The translations under genes were made by a program, and so were the position numbers. Shown here piece by piece: positions 43,509 to 51,580 of a stretch of DNA of 64,000 bases (position 1 is the stretch's first letter; every line of letters starts with the position of its first letter). The DNA is from JACVRU01 sp040902725 (GTDB lineage: Bacteria > Actinomycetota > Thermoleophilia > Gaiellales > Gaiellaceae): NCBI GenBank assembly GCA_040902725.1, contig JBBDWU010000009.1, positions 124,001 to 188,000 on the forward strand, read 5' to 3'. A model generated the notes under the pieces. The model made no database searches and was not told where the DNA came from. It worked only from the letters and a program-made list of their open reading frames with translations.

Positions 43509-44567
43509 ATGGGCGTCGTCCTACTCGTGGGCACCCGCAAGGGGCTCTTTCTCGTCCACGGCGACGATTCCCGCTCGTCGTGGACGGTCGACGAGCCGCT
43601 GCTGACCGGCTGGGAGGTCTTCCACACGATCCGCGACCCGCGCGACGGCGCCCTCTACGCCGCCGCCAACAACTTCGTCTACGGCGCGACCGTCCTCCGC
43701 TCCGACGACCTCGGCCAGACCTGGGAGCGCGCGGAAGGCCTCGGACTGCCCGAGGAGTCCGAGCTCAAGCTCGAGAAGGCCTGGCACGTCGAGCCGGGCT
43801 CGAACGGCGAGCTCTACCTGGGCGCGGCGCCGGGCGTGCTCTTCCACTCGGACGACCGCGGCACGACGTGGACGGTGAACCAGGGCCTGCTCGAGCACCC
43901 GACGCGCGAGCGCTGGCAGCCCGGCGCCGGAGGCATGTGCTGCCACTCGATCCAGCTCGACCCGTCGGATCCCCAGCGGATGTACGTCGGCATCTCGGCC
44001 GCCGGCGTCTTCCGGACGGAGGACGGGGGCGAATCGTGGACGCCGCTCAACAAGGACGTCGCCGCCGACTTCATGCCCGAGAAGTACCCGGAGGTGGGCC
44101 AGTGCGTGCACAAGCTGCTCCTCCACCCCGCCCGCCCGGAGCGGCTCTGGCAGCAGAACCACTGCGGCGTCTACCGCTCCGACGACCGCGGCGAGAACTG
44201 GGAGCGGCTCGACGGGAACGGGCTGCCGAGCGGCTTCGGCTTCGGCCTCGCGCTCGACCCCGACGACCCGGACACCGCCTTCGTGGTCCCGGAGGAGGCC
44301 GACGAGAACCGCGTGACCGCGGGCGGCCGGCTGGGCGTCTACCGCACGCGCGACGCCGGCGCCAGCTGGGAGCTGCTCACCGACGGGCTCCCTGACCAGG
44401 CCTGGACGGGCGTCCTCCGCGAGGGCATGTCGTTCGACGCCGACTCCGTGTACTTCGGCACGCAGGGCGGCTCCGTCTTCGCGATCGCGGACGGCGACCG
44501 GTGGGTGGAGGCCGCCTCCTATCTGCCGCCGATCCTGTCGGTCGAAGCGGCCGAATGGTCCAGGTAG
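43509..44567 (+). CDS. BNR/Asp-box beta-propeller protein (cytoplasmic)
   Basis: A 352-residue propeller with Asp-box motifs SDDLGQTWERA, SDDRGTTWTVN, TEDGGESWTPL, SDDRGENWERL and RDAGASWELL. It has no signal peptide and begins MGVVLLVGTRKGLFLVHGD, as in the actinobacterial glycosyl-hydrolase/exo-alpha-sialidase-like family. Cysteine and histidine residues cluster around GAGGMCCHSIQL and EVGQCVHKLLLHP, possibly a metal site. It overlaps the MoaD-like gene by 13 bases; this pair is conserved in actinobacteria, but its job is unknown. Confidence 0.8.
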   Translation: MGVVLLVGTRKGLFLVHGDDSRSSWTVDEPLLTGWEVFHTIRDPRDGALYAAANNFVYGATVLRSDDLGQTWERAEGLGLPEESELKLEKAWHVEPGSNGELYLGAAPGVLFHSDDRGTTWTVNQGLLEHPTRERWQPGAGGMCCHSIQLDPSDPQRMYVGISAAGVFRTEDGGESWTPLNKDVAADFMPEKYPEVGQCVHKLLLHPARPERLWQQNHCGVYRSDDRGENWERLDGNGLPSGFGFGLALDPDDPDTAFVVPEEADENRVTAGGRLGVYRTRDAGASWELLTDGLPDQAWTGVLREGMSFDADSVYFGTQGGSVFAIADGDRWVEAASYLPPILSVEAAEWSR

Positions 44568-44812
44568 TCCTGCCGGGCATCCTGGCCGCGCAGGCGGGCG
44601 GCCGGAAGCGGTTCGAGCTCGACGCGGCGACGGTCGAGGACGCGCTGCGGGCGCTCCCCGTGGCCGACCTGCTCTTCGACGAACGGGGCCAGCTCCGCCC
44701 GCTCGTGAACGTGTACGTGGACGGCCGGGACATGCGCGAGGACGGGAGCCTGGGAATGGCGCTCGCCGGCGCGTCGGAAGTCCGGGTCGTCGGCGCCGTG
44801 GCCGGGGGCTAG
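44555..44812 (+). CDS. MoaD/ThiS-like ubiquitin-fold protein
   Basis: An 85-residue beta-grasp protein: MVQVVLPGILAAQAGGRKRF begins the first strands, RPLVNVYVDGRDMREDGSLG matches the typical central MoaD segment, and it ends VVGAVAGG with a C-terminal di-glycine like that of sulfur carriers and small modifiers. It starts inside the BNR-protein gene. No activating E1-like (MoeB/ThiF) gene is near. Its TAG shares CTAG with the convergent lipoprotein gene. Confidence 0.82.
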   Translation: MVQVVLPGILAAQAGGRKRFELDAATVEDALRALPVADLLFDERGQLRPLVNVYVDGRDMREDGSLGMALAGASEVRVVGAVAGG

Positions 44813-45822
44813 GGAACCGTCGTCGGGATCTCCCCGACCTCGCCGGCGACGATCGAACGGCGGATCTCCTCCACCCGCTCGAGGTCGGCCGAGGGCGCGT
44901 CGCTGCTGACTATCCCGAGGCCCACGCCGTCGTCGGCGAGCCCAAACACGAGATTGCGGCCGCCCTGCCAGGTGCCGTCGAGGACGCCCTGGATCGTCAG
45001 GAAGACCGCCTGGTCGACGCGCTTCAGCGCGCTGGTAAGGATGTGCGGCCCGAGGAACGACTGGTCGGCGTCGACGCCGATCCCCCAGACGCCTTTCTCC
45101 TTCGCGGCGTCAAGGGCCCCCAACCCACACCCGCCGGCGACCTGGAAGACGATCCGCGACCCGTTTGCGATCTGGTCGAGGGCGACCTCCTTGCACTTGG
45201 CGAGATCGTCCCAGTCCTGCGAGTAGCCGTTCAGCACGGTGATCCCCGGCATCGTGGCCTCGGCCCCGGCCTGGTAGCCGGCGATGAACCGGTCGACCGG
45301 CGGCTCCTTCATGCCGCCGACCGAGCTGATCACGTCGGGCCCGTCCTCGCGCTCCACCGTCAGCGCGGCCAGGGCGCCGGCGAGGTAGCCGACCTCCTCC
45401 TCCTTGAAGAGGAGGCCCACGACGTTCGCCGGCGCGCCCGGGAGCGACGCCTGGTCGACGTCGATGATCACGAACTTCGTGTCGGGGAACTGCTGCGCTA
45501 CCGCCGCCACGGCCTCGCCCTGCGCGAAGCCCACCCCGATGACGACGTCGTAGCCCTCCTCGGCGAGGGACGAGTGGTTCGGAACGTAGTCGGAGTCCGA
45601 GGCCGACTCGATCACGCGGACCTCGGCCCCGAGCTCGCGCTCCGCGCGCTGCACGCCCTCGTGGGCGAGCTGGTTGAACCCCCGGTCGTTGAGCTGCCCG
45701 ATGTCGGTCACGAGCCCGACGCGGATCGCCTGCTCCGCCTCCCCGGCCTGCTCCTGGTCGTCCCCGCCGCCACACGCAGCGAACAGCAGCACGGCGAGCA
45801 ACAGGATAGGTTTGCGACTCAC
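44809..45822 (-). CDS. BMP-family substrate-binding lipoprotein
   Basis: A ~337-residue extracytoplasmic binding protein of the PnrA/Med (BMP) family. The signal peptide VSRKPILLLAVLLFAAC ends in a lipobox; GLVTDIGQLNDRGFNQLAHE, VGLLFKEEEVGYLAGALAAL and GGMKEPPVDRFIAGYQAGAE are family features. Members usually bind purine nucleosides. I chose GTG at 45822 (TAGGGT box at 45834-45839) rather than an ATG at 45843 that would overlap the divergent start. No permease or ATPase gene is adjacent. Divergent from an NrtR-like regulator, it may bind a nicotinamide nucleoside (speculative). Confidence 0.87.
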   Translation of the reverse strand: MSRKPILLLAVLLFAACGGGDDQEQAGEAEQAIRVGLVTDIGQLNDRGFNQLAHEGVQRAERELGAEVRVIESASDSDYVPNHSSLAEEGYDVVIGVGFAQGEAVAAVAQQFPDTKFVIIDVDQASLPGAPANVVGLLFKEEEVGYLAGALAALTVEREDGPDVISSVGGMKEPPVDRFIAGYQAGAEATMPGITVLNGYSQDWDDLAKCKEVALDQIANGSRIVFQVAGGCGLGALDAAKEKGVWGIGVDADQSFLGPHILTSALKRVDQAVFLTIQGVLDGTWQGGRNLVFGLADDGVGLGIVSSDAPSADLERVEEIRRSIVAGEVGEIPTTVP

Positions 45823-45841
45823 GGGCGAAAACCACCCTACC

Positions 45842-46501
45842 ATGCCGCTCAGCCACTTCGTCCTCGCCGCCGTCCTCCAGGTCCGGAACGACCGCCTCCA
45901 GGTCTTGCTGTGGGAGCGCGCGCGCGAGCCGTTCGCCGGAGCCTGGGCCCTCCCGGGCGGCCCCCTCGGCAGCGACGAGGCGCTCGAGGCATCGATCCGG
46001 CGCCAGCTCGCGGCGAAGGTGGACGTCCGAGAGGTCGCTCATCTCGAGCAGCTCGAGACCCTGAGCCAGCCAGGCAGGCAGCTCACCACCGCGTACCTGG
46101 GCCTCGTGCCGGTCGGCGTCGATCCGAACGTACCCGAGGACACGGCCTGGCACGCCTTCGGCGATCTGCCGGCGACGGCGTTCGACCACGGAGCGATCGC
46201 GCTGGCGGCGCGGGAGCGCCTGCGCGCGAAGCTGTCCTACACGAACATCGCCTTCGCCCTCGCCCCCGACGAGTTCACGATCTCGGAGCTCCGCGACGTC
46301 TACGAGGCAGCGCTCGGCCACCGCGTCACGACGACGAACCTCCAGCGGGTGCTGCTCCGCCGCGGCGTTCTCGCCCCCACGGGGGCGCGGCGGGAGCCGG
46401 GGCGGAGCGGCGGCAGGCCGGCCGCCGTGTTCCGCTACCGCTCGCGAAGCCTCGAGGTGACCGACCCGTTCGCGGTTCTCCGCCCGCCGCCCGAGCGGTG
46501 A
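45842..46501 (+). CDS. NrtR-like Nudix/winged-helix regulator
   Basis: A 219-residue protein with an N-terminal Nudix fold (FVLAAVLQVRNDRLQVLLWE, FAGAWALPGGPLGSDEALEA) and a C-terminal winged helix (LAPDEFTISELRDVYEAALG, VTTTNLQRVLLRRGVLAPTG), the architecture of NrtR, an ADP-ribose-sensing repressor of NAD genes. The Nudix box lacks the REUXEE glutamates (EASIRRQLAAKVD), so hydrolysis is unlikely and it should be a pure sensor. A terminator follows. Targets are unknown; the divergent lipoprotein gene is an obvious candidate. Confidence 0.85.
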   Translation: MPLSHFVLAAVLQVRNDRLQVLLWERAREPFAGAWALPGGPLGSDEALEASIRRQLAAKVDVREVAHLEQLETLSQPGRQLTTAYLGLVPVGVDPNVPEDTAWHAFGDLPATAFDHGAIALAARERLRAKLSYTNIAFALAPDEFTISELRDVYEAALGHRVTTTNLQRVLLRRGVLAPTGARREPGRSGGRPAAVFRYRSRSLEVTDPFAVLRPPPER

Positions 46502-46503
46502 AA

Positions 46504-46524
46504 TCCCCCGCGCGGGGGAGTTTT
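46504..46524 (+). terminator. Terminator of the NrtR-like gene
   Basis: TCCCCC and GGGGGA form a stem around GCGC, followed by GTTTTG, immediately after the stop codon. Just downstream TTGACT-GTC-AGTCAA (46523-46537) is a separate dyad that could be an operator for the next unit. Confidence 0.65.
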
Positions 46525-46605
46525 GACTGTCAGTCAATCGGAACAATGAGGGGGCAGAAGCAATAGGATCGGGTGTTGCCTAAAGTCGTCAGGCTGGAGG
46601 ATCCC

Positions 46606-47280
46606 TTGAGTACCGAACAGACGCTGAAGTACGCAGAGGGGCTCCGTGAGGTCTACCGCCAGGAACGGGCACAGCGCGCCCGAGCCGAGCGGGCGCTGCA
46701 GGCCCTCGAGCAGGCGTACGCGTCGACGGTCTCGGCGCTCTCGGCGGCGCTCGAAATGCGTGACGACCGGACGGGAGAGCACGCGGTGCGCGTGACCCGG
46801 CTCGCTCTGGGCCTCGCCGAGGCCTGTGCGCGGCGCCTCGCGGCCGAGCGCGAGCTGGAGTTCGGCTTCCTGCTGCACGACCTGGGCAAGATCGGGATCC
46901 CCGACGCGATCCTCCTCAAGCCGGGGCCCCTCAGCGCGGCCGAGCGAGACCTGATCCGGACCCATCCGGCGCTCGGGGAGCAGATCGTCGCCCGGATCCC
47001 CTCCCTGGCCGGGGTCGCGCGTGACGTCATCGCCTCGCACCACGAGCGCTGGGACGGCACCGGCTACCCGCGGGGCCTGGCCGGCGAGTCGATCCCGCTC
47101 GCCGCACGGGTCTTCGCGCTCGCCGATGCGTGGGACGCGATGACCAACGATCGCCCGTACCGGGCGGCGCTGCCCTTCGAAGCGGCCGTGGGCGAGATCG
47201 ACGCGGGCCGGGGGACGCAGTTCGACCCCGTGCTCGTCGACCCGTTCCTGGAGCTGGTCTCGCGGCGGCGGGCGGCTTGA
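46606..47280 (+). CDS. HD-GYP domain protein
   Basis: A 224-residue cytoplasmic protein: an N-terminal coiled coil (TLKYAEGLREVYRQERAQRA, then RAERALQALEQAYASTV) leads into an HD-GYP domain with RDDRTGEHAVRVTRL, LLHDLGKIGIPD (HD) and ASHHERWDGTGYPRGLAGE (the GYP motif), as in c-di-GMP or cGAMP phosphodiesterases. I start at the TTG at 46606 because GGAGG lies five bases before it; a GTG at 46573 is possible. Its stop overlaps the regulator start (TTGA). No GGDEF gene is nearby. Confidence 0.87.
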   Translation: MSTEQTLKYAEGLREVYRQERAQRARAERALQALEQAYASTVSALSAALEMRDDRTGEHAVRVTRLALGLAEACARRLAAERELEFGFLLHDLGKIGIPDAILLKPGPLSAAERDLIRTHPALGEQIVARIPSLAGVARDVIASHHERWDGTGYPRGLAGESIPLAARVFALADAWDAMTNDRPYRAALPFEAAVGEIDAGRGTQFDPVLVDPFLELVSRRRAA

Positions 47281-47879
47281 CCGACATCACGGTCCTGCTC
47301 GTCGAGGACGACTCCATGGTCCGCGACTGGATGCGCACGGCCCTGCCGGGGGCGGGATTCCGCATCGTCGGCGAGACGGCGTCGGTCGACGCCGTCCACG
47401 AGCTCGCTCGCCGGCGGAACCCGGACCTGCTGCTCGTCGACTACCGGCTTCCGGACGGGCGAGGCACGGAGCTCGTCCGGGCGCTGCGCAAGCAGGGCCT
47501 GGACACGCCCGCAGTGCTCATGACGGCGAACGCCGAGCGGGGCTTCAACGAGGCGGCCCGCGACGCGGGCGCTCAGGGCACGTTCCTCAAGACCGGGAAT
47601 GTGGACGAGCTCGAGCAGGCGTTGAGGGCGGTGTTGGGGGGCGAGCCGGCCTTCGATCCGCGCCACCCGCGCCGCGCGCCGGGGCGGGGCGCCCTCAGCC
47701 CGAGGGAGCGCGAAGCCCTGCGCCTCGTGGCCGAGGGCCTGACCAATCGTGAGATCGCGCGCAAGCTGGAGATCGGCGACGAGACCGTGAAGACGTTGCT
47801 CGGCCGGAGCTTCGCGAAGCTGGGGGCTCGCAAGCGGGCCGAGGCCGTCGCGGTGGCGCAGGAGCGGGGACTGCTCTGA
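47277..47879 (+). CDS. NarL/LuxR-type response regulator
   Basis: A 200-residue regulator. The receiver has the acidic pair in LLVEDDSMVRDWM, phosphoacceptor Asp in DLLLVDYRLPDG, the conserved Thr in VLMTANAE and Lys in GTFLKTGN. The C-terminal LuxR helix-turn-helix is LSPREREALRLVAEGLTNRE followed by IARKLEIGDETVKTLLGRSF. TTG start overlapping the HD-GYP stop; its own stop overlaps the next gene (CTGA). Probably regulated by the neighbouring kinase. Confidence 0.9.
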   Translation: MTDITVLLVEDDSMVRDWMRTALPGAGFRIVGETASVDAVHELARRRNPDLLLVDYRLPDGRGTELVRALRKQGLDTPAVLMTANAERGFNEAARDAGAQGTFLKTGNVDELEQALRAVLGGEPAFDPRHPRRAPGRGALSPREREALRLVAEGLTNREIARKLEIGDETVKTLLGRSFAKLGARKRAEAVAVAQERGLL

Positions 47880-48430
47880 AGCGAGATCGCGCCTCGGTTG
47901 CGCACGACCTGAAGACGCCGCTCGCCGTCATCTCCGGGTACGCCGAGCTCCTGCTGCGGGACGACGAGGCGATCAGGCGGGAGGCGCCCCATAGGATCCT
48001 CGAGGCGGCGAAGAGGCTGTCGGCGGAGATCGACGGCTTGATCGGCCTCCTACCCGAGCTCGACGACGTGCCTGCCGGCCGGACGCCCCGGCTGATCCTC
48101 CTGGTCGACGACGACGCCTCCCTCCGGGAGCTCCTGCGGGCGACCCTGCCGGAGGACGACTACGAGGTGATCGAGGCCGGGGATGCCCGTGGCGCACTAG
48201 CGGCGATCGACGGCCAGGACGTCGACCTGGTCGTGCTCGACTGGCGCCTGCCGGACGGCACCGGAGGCGACGTGCTGGCGCACGTAAAGGCTCAGCGACC
48301 CGACCTGCCCGTGATCGTGCTCACCGCGGAGGCCCGTGTGGAGGCGGAGCAGGCGGACGCCTTCCTGCGGAAGCCCTTCAGCCCGCTCGCACTGCTCGAC
48401 CTAGTCGACGTCCTCGCCGGCCGGGACTAG
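47876..48430 (+). CDS. HisKA-REC protein lacking an ATPase domain; CTG start
   Basis: From a CTG overlapping the previous stop (CTGA) the frame reads KRDRASVAHDLKTPLAVISG then YAELLLRDDEAIR, a histidine-kinase dimerisation/phosphoacceptor H-box, then after ~55 residues a complete receiver domain (LILLVDDDASLRELLRATLP, LVVLDWRLPDGTGG, VLTAEA, FLRKPFSP). No HATPase domain is present. There is no ATG, GTG or TTG before 48038, and a start at that TTG would discard the obvious H-box. It may act as a phosphotransfer intermediate for the large kinase encoded convergently, with which its last 30 bases overlap. Confidence 0.75.
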   Translation: MKRDRASVAHDLKTPLAVISGYAELLLRDDEAIRREAPHRILEAAKRLSAEIDGLIGLLPELDDVPAGRTPRLILLVDDDASLRELLRATLPEDDYEVIEAGDARGALAAIDGQDVDLVVLDWRLPDGTGGDVLAHVKAQRPDLPVIVLTAEARVEAEQADAFLRKPFSPLALLDLVDVLAGRD

Positions 48431-51400
48431 CCCGGTCGCGAGGCGGACGAGCCGGCGCAGCTCCTGCGCCGAGTAGGCGCCCTTCTCGATCAGCGACGCG
48501 GCCTGGGCGCTCAGGCGAAGCCGTTCCTCGGGCGCGAGCCTGCGGGCGGTGAGGACGATCACCGGGATGTTCCTCGTAGCGGGATCGGCGTGGAGACGGT
48601 CGAGCACGCCGAACCCGTCGAGCTCCGGCATCGCGAGGTCGAGCACGATCGCGTCGGGGTGCCGCTCGGCGACCGCCGCGAGCGCCTCGAGGCCGTTCGC
48701 GGCCTCCCGCAGCTCCCGCGCCTCCCCGCCCAGCGTCTCGACGACCAGGGCCCGGACCGCCGGGTCGTCGTCGACGACGAGCACGGAGGCGGCCGGCGTG
48801 CCGAGCACGCGGATCAGCGTCCGTCGCAGGTCGTCGCCCGAGAACGGCTTCACGAGCACGTCGGTCGCGCCGAGCGCGCCGGCCGCGGGGCCGTCCGGGC
48901 CCGTGGCGCAGACGACGACGGGTACGGCCGCCGTAACGGGGGAGGCCTTCAGTCGCGCGAGCACCTCCCAGCCGTCGACCCGGCCGGCGACGCCGACGTC
49001 CAGGCAGATCACCGCGGGCGGATCGGCCGTTGCGAGGGCCAGCCCCTCCTCTCCGGTCGCCGCGACGGTCACCTCGAAGCCGTCCGCCTCGAGCGCTTCG
49101 CGCAGGAACTCGGCGCAGGCGGGGTCGGGCTCGACGACGAGCGCCCGGCTCGGTCCCCGCGCGCGCCGGGCCGCCACCGGGAGCTCGAACCAGAACGTGG
49201 AGCCGCGACCCTCGACGCTCTCGAAGCCCATGCGTCCTCCGTGCGCCTCTGCGATCTCGCGCGCGAGCGCAAGGCCGAGCCCGGTCCCTCCGATCCGGCG
49301 GGTGTCAGACGTGTCGACCCGGAAGAACTTCGTGAAGATTCGCGACTGCTGCTCCGACGGGATGCCGAGGCCGCGATCGGAGACCGAGATCCGCAAGCGC
49401 CCGTACGCGGGCGCGGCAGACACTTCCACCGGGCCCCCTGCGGGCGAGTACTTGATCGCGTTCGAGACGAGGTTGGAGACGACCTGCGCGATGCGGTCGG
49501 CGTCCCCGATCGCCTCGACGGGCTCGGCGGGCAGCGAGAGCGAGATCGCGTGCTCGCGGCTCTGGCCGGCGAAGAGGTCGACCTCGTGCCGCAGCAGCTC
49601 GCCGAGGTCGAAGGGCGACAGGTCGAGCCTGAGCGCGCCCTCCTCGATCCGCTCGAGGTCGAGGAAGTCGTTCACGAGGTCGGTGAGGCGCCGCGCCTCG
49701 CGGTGGATCGTGTCGAGGTAGCGGCGCGAGGTCTCCGGCTCGGCTTCGCGGCTGGCCAGCAGCTCCGAGAAGCCGAGGATGCTCGCCAGCGGCGTGCGCA
49801 GCTCGTGCGAGACGGTGGCGATGAGGTCTGACTTCATCCGGTCGGCTTCGCGCTCCGCGGTGACGTCGTGAAGCGTGAAGATCCGGCCGAGGAGTTCTCC
49901 CTCCTCGTCCCGCACCGGCGCGGTGTGCACGGCGAGCGTGACGCCCGGCTCGGCGAGCGTGAGTTCCTCGACCGCCTCCAGCTCGGGATCCGCCGCAACC
50001 CGCCGCAGGAACGCGCGCGCCCGCTCGGGCTCCGTGGTGGCCTCCACGACCTCGTCGATCCGCTCGTAAAGGCTGCCTGGACGCGGCGGCCCCAGCGCGT
50101 CCATGGGGGCGTTCCTGACGATGATGTTCCCCTCCAAGTCGAGCATGAAGATCCCGTCCACCGTCGCGTCGAGCACGATGCGGTTCCGGCGTGCAAGCCG
50201 CCGGGTGCTTGCGAAGGCGAGCACGTTCGAGAGTGCGACGGCCGCCTGGTCGGCGAGCGACTGCGCGAGCTCGACCTCCGCCTCGGAGAAGGCGCGGTCG
50301 GCCACGCGCGCGAGCCCGAGCACGCCGAGCGGGCGCCCGCCCTGGATCAAGGGCAGGTGGAGCTCGTGCCGGACGGCAACCTCGCCGTCGAAGGCTCGCA
50401 CGGCGAGGCCGCTCTCGCCGTGGGATGTGCGCACGGGGCGGCGCTCGGCGAGCGCGCGGCCGGGAAGACCCTCCCGGGGCACCACCTCAGCCGCGAGCCG
50501 GGCGGGGTCGATCCCGCGGGCGGCGGCGAGCGCGAACGCCTCGCCGTCCCCGTCGCCGGCGTGCAGCGTCCCGAGCTCGGCGTCGGCCGCATCGCAGACG
50601 CCGTGCAGGATCGCCTCGGCAAGCGAGGCGAGCTCGGTCTGCGCGGCCAGCGAGTCGGCCAGCTTGTAGAGCCGCTGCAACCGCTCCTTCTCGTCGCCGA
50701 GCTGCGCGAGGGCGCGCTCGAGCTCGCCCTGCTGGGCCTCGAGCTCGTCGTTCGCGGCCTCGATCTCGGTCTGCTGTGCCTCCAGCTCCGCGTTCTGGCT
50801 CTCGAGCTCGTGCCGGCTTTCCTCCAGGGAAGCCGCCATCCCGTCGAACGCCCGGCCGAGCACCCCGATCTCGTCGCGCCGCTCCACGCCCACCCGGGCG
50901 CCGTAGTCGCCCGTCGCCAGGCGGTCGGCCGCGGAGGCGATCCGCCGGAGGGGCAGGGCGACCGACCTCGCGACGTAGAGGGCAAAGATCAGCACGAGCC
51001 CGACCGAAGCCGCGAGCCCCACGCCTGCGGTCAGGACGGCACGCCGGGCGCTCGCGTCGGCGCGATCGCTTCGCAGCGCGGCGAACTCCTCCTGGCGCTC
51101 GTCGAAGGCCTCGAACAGCCGCCTGATCGCATCGACGCGGCGCTTGCCTTCACCGCCGGCGACCCGCGCGCGGGCCGCCACGAGATCGCGCGAGGCCAGG
51201 GTGATCAGCGGGCCGGCGAACTCGTCGACATAGGCCCCGACCGCCGCGTCGACGGCCGCCAGGCGATCCCGCTGCACGGGATCGCGCACGAGCCCGGTCA
51301 GGCGGGCCGTCGCGACCGGCAGTTCCCGCCGAGCCGCGTTCCAGGGCTCCAGGAAGCGGGCCGCACCGGTGATCACGTAGCCGCGCTGGCCGGTCTCGAG

Positions 51401-51580
51401 GTCGAGCACCAGCCGCTCGAGCTCATGCGCGCCCGCCAGAACCTGGTCGCTACGCCGCGCCTCGCTGGTCGCCTCGCGGAGGTCGCCGACGGCGAACAGG
51501 AGCGCCGCGAAAACTGCGCCTACGACGAGGGCGAGCAGGCCGCTCGCCGCGAGCGTCCGGAAGGTCAGCCCGCGGGTCAC
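48401..51580 (-). CDS. Hybrid sensor histidine kinase, CHASE3-HAMP-GAF-PAS-HK-REC-REC
   Basis: A 1059-residue membrane kinase. In order: TM1 (~8-30), a CHASE3 extracytoplasmic domain, TM2 (LTAGVGLAASVGLVLIFALY), HAMP (ALPLRRIASAADRLATGDYG), a long coiled coil, a GAF domain, a PAS domain (RNRIVLDATVDGIFMLDLEG), HisKA with the phospho-His in ATVSHELRTPLASILGFSEL, HATPase with NLVSNAIKYSP, DRGLGIP and GGTGLGLAL, then two receivers. The first receiver has EPD in place of the usual acidic pair; the second (VLVVDDDPAV, IVLDLAMPELDGFG) looks normal. GTG start overlapping the cheR stop. Confidence 0.93.
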   Translation of the reverse strand: MTRGLTFRTLAASGLLALVVGAVFAALLFAVGDLREATSEARRSDQVLAGAHELERLVLDLETGQRGYVITGAARFLEPWNAARRELPVATARLTGLVRDPVQRDRLAAVDAAVGAYVDEFAGPLITLASRDLVAARARVAGGEGKRRVDAIRRLFEAFDERQEEFAALRSDRADASARRAVLTAGVGLAASVGLVLIFALYVARSVALPLRRIASAADRLATGDYGARVGVERRDEIGVLGRAFDGMAASLEESRHELESQNAELEAQQTEIEAANDELEAQQGELERALAQLGDEKERLQRLYKLADSLAAQTELASLAEAILHGVCDAADAELGTLHAGDGDGEAFALAAARGIDPARLAAEVVPREGLPGRALAERRPVRTSHGESGLAVRAFDGEVAVRHELHLPLIQGGRPLGVLGLARVADRAFSEAEVELAQSLADQAAVALSNVLAFASTRRLARRNRIVLDATVDGIFMLDLEGNIIVRNAPMDALGPPRPGSLYERIDEVVEATTEPERARAFLRRVAADPELEAVEELTLAEPGVTLAVHTAPVRDEEGELLGRIFTLHDVTAEREADRMKSDLIATVSHELRTPLASILGFSELLASREAEPETSRRYLDTIHREARRLTDLVNDFLDLERIEEGALRLDLSPFDLGELLRHEVDLFAGQSREHAISLSLPAEPVEAIGDADRIAQVVSNLVSNAIKYSPAGGPVEVSAAPAYGRLRISVSDRGLGIPSEQQSRIFTKFFRVDTSDTRRIGGTGLGLALAREIAEAHGGRMGFESVEGRGSTFWFELPVAARRARGPSRALVVEPDPACAEFLREALEADGFEVTVAATGEEGLALATADPPAVICLDVGVAGRVDGWEVLARLKASPVTAAVPVVVCATGPDGPAAGALGATDVLVKPFSGDDLRRTLIRVLGTPAASVLVVDDDPAVRALVVETLGGEARELREAANGLEALAAVAERHPDAIVLDLAMPELDGFGVLDRLHADPATRNIPVIVLTARRLAPEERLRLSAQAASLIEKGAYSAQELRRLVRLATGLVPAGEDVD

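Noticed and set aside
48038..48430. Plain single-domain receiver starting at the TTG at 48038
   Set aside because: The same frame upstream encodes a complete HisKA H-box; a short start would discard it.
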